From the NCBI RefSeq assembly GCF_003387475.1, contig NZ_QUNO01000001.1, forward strand, positions 186,001 to 250,000: a stretch of 64,000 bases of DNA. The letters run 5' to 3'. How positions within the stretch are numbered: position 1 is the first letter of the stretch; every line of letters begins with the position of its first letter. The position numbers and the translations under genes are program-made. The notes beneath the pieces were generated by a model. That model ran no database searches, was not told where the DNA came from, and saw only the letters and a list, made by a program, of their open reading frames with translations. Source of the stretch: Kutzneria buriramensis. GTDB lineage: Bacteria > Actinomycetota > Actinomycetes > Mycobacteriales > Pseudonocardiaceae. Shown in pieces: positions 60,857 to 64,000 of the stretch.

Positions 60857-61749
60857 GCGAGCGTGACACCACGGCGGACGAGCGGCTGAGTGAGCACGCG
60901 CGGTACCTCGCGACGGTGCTCGCCGAACGCGTCGTCGATAGGGACGCCGATCCCACGTCGACGGACTTGGAAACGGCAGCCCACCTTTGGTTGATGGGCT
61001 CCTACCGGCAAAGCACGAAGCTGCGCCCGATGGAAGACGTCGACTTTCTCGTCAGCCTCGACGAGGACGGCGACGAGCACACCGGCGAGATTCTTCGGCG
61101 GGTTCGGAACCTCTATGTGCACGAGGACCTGGTCGACAACGCGCCACGAGCCAGCGTTCGTATCCAGTTCCACGACAATCAGGTCGACGTCATGCCCGTC
61201 TTCCACGATGACGAGCAGGCCGACGTCATGCCCGTCGACCGGTGTTCGCACGCAACGACCGTCGGGGGACCGCACCGTGATCGGTTCCGCCAGCTGGTGC
61301 GGCTTGCCAAGTACCTCCTTGCAAGCGGTACGCCCGCTACCAGCTGCCCGGCGGAGCACGACGAGCAGAGTGACCGGCGTCCACGACAAGTCGTGATCGA
61401 GCTCTGGCTACTACTGCTCGCCGCTGAAGCCCCGGAAGGCGAGATTCTCGACAGAGAATGCTCACATAGCGCGTGGCGGGTCGTCGATCCGCATGTCAGG
61501 TGCACGGCCCAATCGGACGCCGTTGTGCTTCACGTCCCGCAGCTAACCGATGAGGAGCTCGCCCGCGCGTGGCGTGTGGCTCGCGAGCGATACCAGCAGA
61601 CCCTCGACAAGGTGCGGTTGCTGGAGCGTTCGTCACTGGGCGCGGCTCGGTCGCGGTCGGCGCGTCAACGCACGTCGCCGCGAGCCGTGCAGGAAGTATT
61701 CAAGCGGGTGAGTGGCGGCGGCACCGAAAGCAGAGCGCCTGCGGGATAG
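60853..61749 (+). CDS. Module 3 partner: CD-NTase-like nucleotidyltransferase
   Basis: The 298-residue product from ATG 60853 shows a pol-beta-type nucleotidyltransferase core: LWLMGSYRQSTKLRPMEDVD FLVSLDED, with GSY and the first two catalytic acids in DVD(F), then VRIQFHDNQVDVMPVF with the third acid in VDVMP. This GS...DxD...VDVxP order is that of SMODS/CD-NTases, which make cyclic oligonucleotide signals in CBASS. A C-terminal helical part follows. No typical CBASS accessory (Cap2, Cap3 or HORMA) is next to it. The product nucleotide cannot be predicted. Confidence 0.75.
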   Translation: MSERDTTADERLSEHARYLATVLAERVVDRDADPTSTDLETAAHLWLMGSYRQSTKLRPMEDVDFLVSLDEDGDEHTGEILRRVRNLYVHEDLVDNAPRASVRIQFHDNQVDVMPVFHDDEQADVMPVDRCSHATTVGGPHRDRFRQLVRLAKYLLASGTPATSCPAEHDEQSDRRPRQVVIELWLLLLAAEAPEGEILDRECSHSAWRVVDPHVRCTAQSDAVVLHVPQLTDEELARAWRVARERYQQTLDKVRLLERSSLGAARSRSARQRTSPRAVQEVFKRVSGGGTESRAPAG

Positions 61750-61879
61750 CCCGACCGACAGCGGTCTTGCTTCGGTCGTGCGCCGAGGAAATGTCACGCG
61801 TTCGAGACTTATCTTGGTGGCATTGTGGTGAGACAACCGGAAAGCCCGGGTCGCACAAGATCGACATGTCATTGACAGC

Positions 61880-61975
61880 CAGCTGGCTCTACTCGGTCAT
61901 CGTCGCACTGGAGACCGGCCGCAGTTCCTGGACCGCGCCGCTGGACGCGGTCCGTTTGGCGCCTGGCACCCGACC
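61880..61975 (+). pseudogene. Internal fragment of a DDE-type transposase
   Basis: The plus strand reads YSVIVALETGRSSWTAPLDA VRLAPG, matching the segment after the first catalytic region of a common actinobacterial DDE transposase (PYSFVAALExGRTSWTALLDAVRLGP). Only about 30 residues are recognisable. Another fragment of the same family lies at the right edge of the window on the other strand. Confidence 0.6.
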
Positions 61976-61997
61976 ACAGACGCCGGCGACCACGCAT

Positions 61998-62438
61998 CTA
62001 CGAGCGTCGACGCCGCATCGCCTTCTCCATCGCCCGTATGTTGTCCGCCAAGCGCTCCGCCAGCTCCGCGTCTACCGGAGGAAAACCGTCGGTGTCACAG
62101 CACGAGGGTTTGGTGCGCTTGCCGGTCGGCACATCGCACTCCGCGGCTTGGTAGACGAAGCTGTAGATGTTCATCCGCCTGTCGGTCTCATCGTGCGGAC
62201 CGAGGGCAATGATCAGCGCTTCCTCGCGGGACAGGAAGGCGACGACCACGCGAAGGTTGTCAGTCAGGTGCCTGACGCACAACCGGTCGAGGTCGACGCC
62301 TTCCATGCGATAGCCCATCGCGGCACAGCCACGCCGCTCGAAGTCGGCCTTCCACTGGTCGTACGCCTTGCGTTCCCGCCTGCGCATGGCGTCACGGAAC
62401 TCGGCGGCGGGGCGCACCATCTGCACGCGGATCGGCAT
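61998..62438 (-). CDS. Putative toxin of a type II toxin-antitoxin pair
   Basis: The 146-residue product from ATG 62438 begins MPIRVQMVRPAAEFRDAMRR. A basic N-terminal helix (RRRERKAYDQWKADFERRGC) is followed by a strand pattern typical of RelE/ParE-like toxins, VRHLTDNLRVVVAFLSREEA LIIALGPHDE. Catalytic residues cannot be assigned with certainty. It lies 42 bases after the helix-turn-helix gene at 62481 in the same direction, antitoxin first, as in many type II pairs. The ribosome-binding site is weak. The assignment rests on order, size and fold pattern. Confidence 0.5.
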   Translation of the reverse strand: MPIRVQMVRPAAEFRDAMRRRERKAYDQWKADFERRGCAAMGYRMEGVDLDRLCVRHLTDNLRVVVAFLSREEALIIALGPHDETDRRMNIYSFVYQAAECDVPTGKRTKPSCCDTDGFPPVDAELAERLADNIRAMEKAMRRRRS

Positions 62439-62480
62439 CCGGGCAGAGTGGCAGACCGTGTCGACCGGCTGCTGGTTAGG

Positions 62481-62945
62481 TCAGGCTTCGACGATGTCGC
62501 CCGCACGCCACGCCGCGAGCCCGGCCTGAACGTCGCTGGACTCCAGCTCTGCCTTGTCCTGCAAGCGATGCCAGACCTGTTCGAGCAACGTCTGACGGTT
62601 GGCCTTGCCCAGTGCTCGTAGCTCCCTGACGATCGAATACACCGCGCGCACCACGATTGGATCAAGGGTCTGAACCCTGGGATGACACGGATCCACTCGC
62701 GACGAGCGGAACACGCCACGGTCGTACCAGTGCGTGACCGTCTTGACATCGACGTCCAGAAGTTCAGCCGCAACCTTGACCCGGACGAACCCGACCTCAT
62801 CGATCAACTCGGTCGCGACCTGGTCCAACTGGGCGGCGTCATCGGGCTGGCTGCCACGCAGATGCGCGGCGACACTTTCGAGATGGTCCGCCTGTGCGAA
62901 CTTCTTTTCGACGAGCTGCATCTGATCGGCGACTGCGGTACCCAT
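62481..62945 (-). CDS. Helix-turn-helix protein, putative antitoxin
   Basis: The 154-residue product from ATG 62945 follows GGGGAGG. The middle contains a MerR-like winged helix: FVRVKVAAELLDVDVKTVTH WYDRGVF. The flanking parts are helical. It precedes the basic 146-residue protein, so it may be the antitoxin and repressor of the pair. A stand-alone regulator is possible. Confidence 0.6.
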   Translation of the reverse strand: MGTAVADQMQLVEKKFAQADHLESVAAHLRGSQPDDAAQLDQVATELIDEVGFVRVKVAAELLDVDVKTVTHWYDRGVFRSSRVDPCHPRVQTLDPIVVRAVYSIVRELRALGKANRQTLLEQVWHRLQDKAELESSDVQAGLAAWRAGDIVEA

Positions 62946-63869
62946 CGTGGTGCACCTCCCCGTTAACTAGCCGCCAACACGCTGGCTCCCAAAAATGTAG
63001 AGACTTTTTGGGAACAGCGCAAGCATCGCCAGTGTGATTCCCGACGTTCCGGAAGCCGTACACCGTCACAGTGCGTGTCAACACCCCTGCTCACCTGCGG
63101 TGTCAACAGCCACGCACCGTGAAAACCGGAACCGGCCACATACGCTCGGCACATCCGTGCGACATCGCCCGCACGCGCGACCGCCACCTCGACGAAAAAC
63201 CAGCAAAAACGCCCTGACCAGCGCAAACGTGCACGCAGGTACGCGGGCGGTCGTACCATGCTGCCCAGACAGCCCCGGTCCCGACACGCGACCAGCGGAG
63301 CGACGATGGAAACGATCGGAAGCCACCGACACGTCACCCTCTACGACGTGCGCGGCTGGCTCAAGGGGCGTCGACGCACCCGCCGAACGCTGCGGAGCGA
63401 CCTGCGAGACCTGCGGCGTATGGCGCGGCCCCTCACAGGACAACCTGCGCACCACGCTGGCGGCCGCGCCCTGCCTGACCCCGGACTTCATCGCCCTCAT
63501 GGCCCCCAGCGCCAGACCCCACCCGACTCCTCCAGCAATTGGCGAGCTGACCATGCCCCTGACCTGCGACCCGAACGCGTGGCCCGAGGCCCAGTGGCTG
63601 CTCGGCTGGCTCCATTCCCTGCGCGAACGCGCAACAACCGGCTCATCCTTGGTCAGAACCTCCCCTCCTGGCACGGCGACTCCGAGGAAGACCACTACCT
63701 CACCCAGCTCACCCGCCGCACCGGCCATACCCCGTCATCGTCGGCACCAGCGTGCACGCCGACTGGACCACCGCCAGCCTTTCGGCGCTGATCAGGCACT
63801 GGCAGCGCGGCGGCCTGGTCACCGTCGACATCCCACCCGCCCGACCCATGGCGGACCGGCGGCGAGGAA
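62946..63869. other. Gene-poor stretch at the right end
   Basis: About 920 bases with long but unconvincing frames on both strands (compositional openness of GC-rich DNA). I see short protein-like pieces near 63330-63420 and 63440-63500 but no family. AT-rich sequence at 62985-63010 may hold the promoter of the leftward helix-turn-helix gene. Confidence 0.45.
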
Positions 63870-64000
63870 TCAAGCCTGGATCGACAAGGGCCCCAGCGCC
63901 CGCACCGGTGCGTTGGTCAACGCGGCGCGCAGCCGGTCGATGTCGATCTGGCCTCGGGTCAGGCCCGCGTAGCCACTGCCGTGGCCACCGCGATGCTCGC
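63870..64000 (-). pseudogene. N-terminal fragment of a DDE-type transposase
   Basis: The minus strand reads EHRGGHGSGYAGLTRGQIDI DRLRAALTNAPVRA and stops soon after. It matches the start of the same actinobacterial DDE transposase family (EHRRGHGALYDALNxGRIxIxRLRxxLA) as the fragment at 61880. The gene continues beyond the window but is cut here by an early stop. Confidence 0.55.

Overview
This window is high-GC DNA (roughly 70%) with frequent GTG starts, many ATGA/GTGA stop-start overlaps, and families typical of filamentous Actinobacteria: WYL regulators, an HTH plus serine/threonine kinase fusion, secreted tripeptidyl-aminopeptidase-like hydrolases, nSTAND-WD40 proteins and Gabija. A member of the Pseudonocardiales or a relative is my best guess; no rRNA is present to settle it.

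Layout. 1-5.9 kb looks like ordinary chromosome: a RecD2-type helicase, an HTH/Clp-N pair sharing a divergent region with a twin operator, a short-chain dehydrogenase, a WYL regulator and a membrane protein. 6.5-7.1 kb is mobile-element debris. 7.3-19.0 kb is one long minus-strand cell-envelope operon: receptor kinase, LysM-transglycosylase, LysM protein, glycosidase-like membrane protein, a 40-residue ORF and a giant protein of about 1,968 residues with GIY-YIG-like and JAB-like segments. 19-22.4 kb holds an IS110 remnant, a secreted hydrolase, a broken TNT-type toxin with a coupled putative immunity gene, and a 3' half of a tRNA-Lys gene. An intact tRNA-Lys(UUU) follows at 22.7 kb.

From 23 to 64 kb the window is a mosaic defence and mobility island: gene fragments (SpoIIE-type phosphatase, M13 peptidase, polymorphic toxin, resolvases, IS21, IS110 and DDE transposases) lie between two HEPN-type proteins, an XRE/ImmA pair, a two-gene Gabija system, an amyloid-motif protein, a 1,202-residue nSTAND-WD40 protein, a pair of tyrosine recombinases (one with a single in-frame amber codon), a nucleotide-chemistry operon (radical SAM, dTMP-kinase-like, EEP phosphatase, NUDIX) facing a LysR-like regulator, and a putative toxin-antitoxin pair.

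The most interesting structure is a module present three times (36.9-39.7, 51.4-54.0 and 59.5-61.7 kb). Each copy has a sigma-factor-like protein, a stop-start-overlapping variable partner gene, a divergently transcribed two-helix membrane mini-protein of 64-71 residues ending in a FF-x-WL motif, and a shared bipartite element between the divergent genes: (A/G)ATCTTG, exactly 31 bases after its TCTTGW hexamer, then CATACGA, with CGT conserved at the same place inside the gap. The partners differ: a long LRD-repeat protein, a zinc-anti-sigma/ECF-sigma fusion, and a CD-NTase-like nucleotidyltransferase. I infer a self-regulated, membrane-tethered switch that recruits exchangeable effectors.
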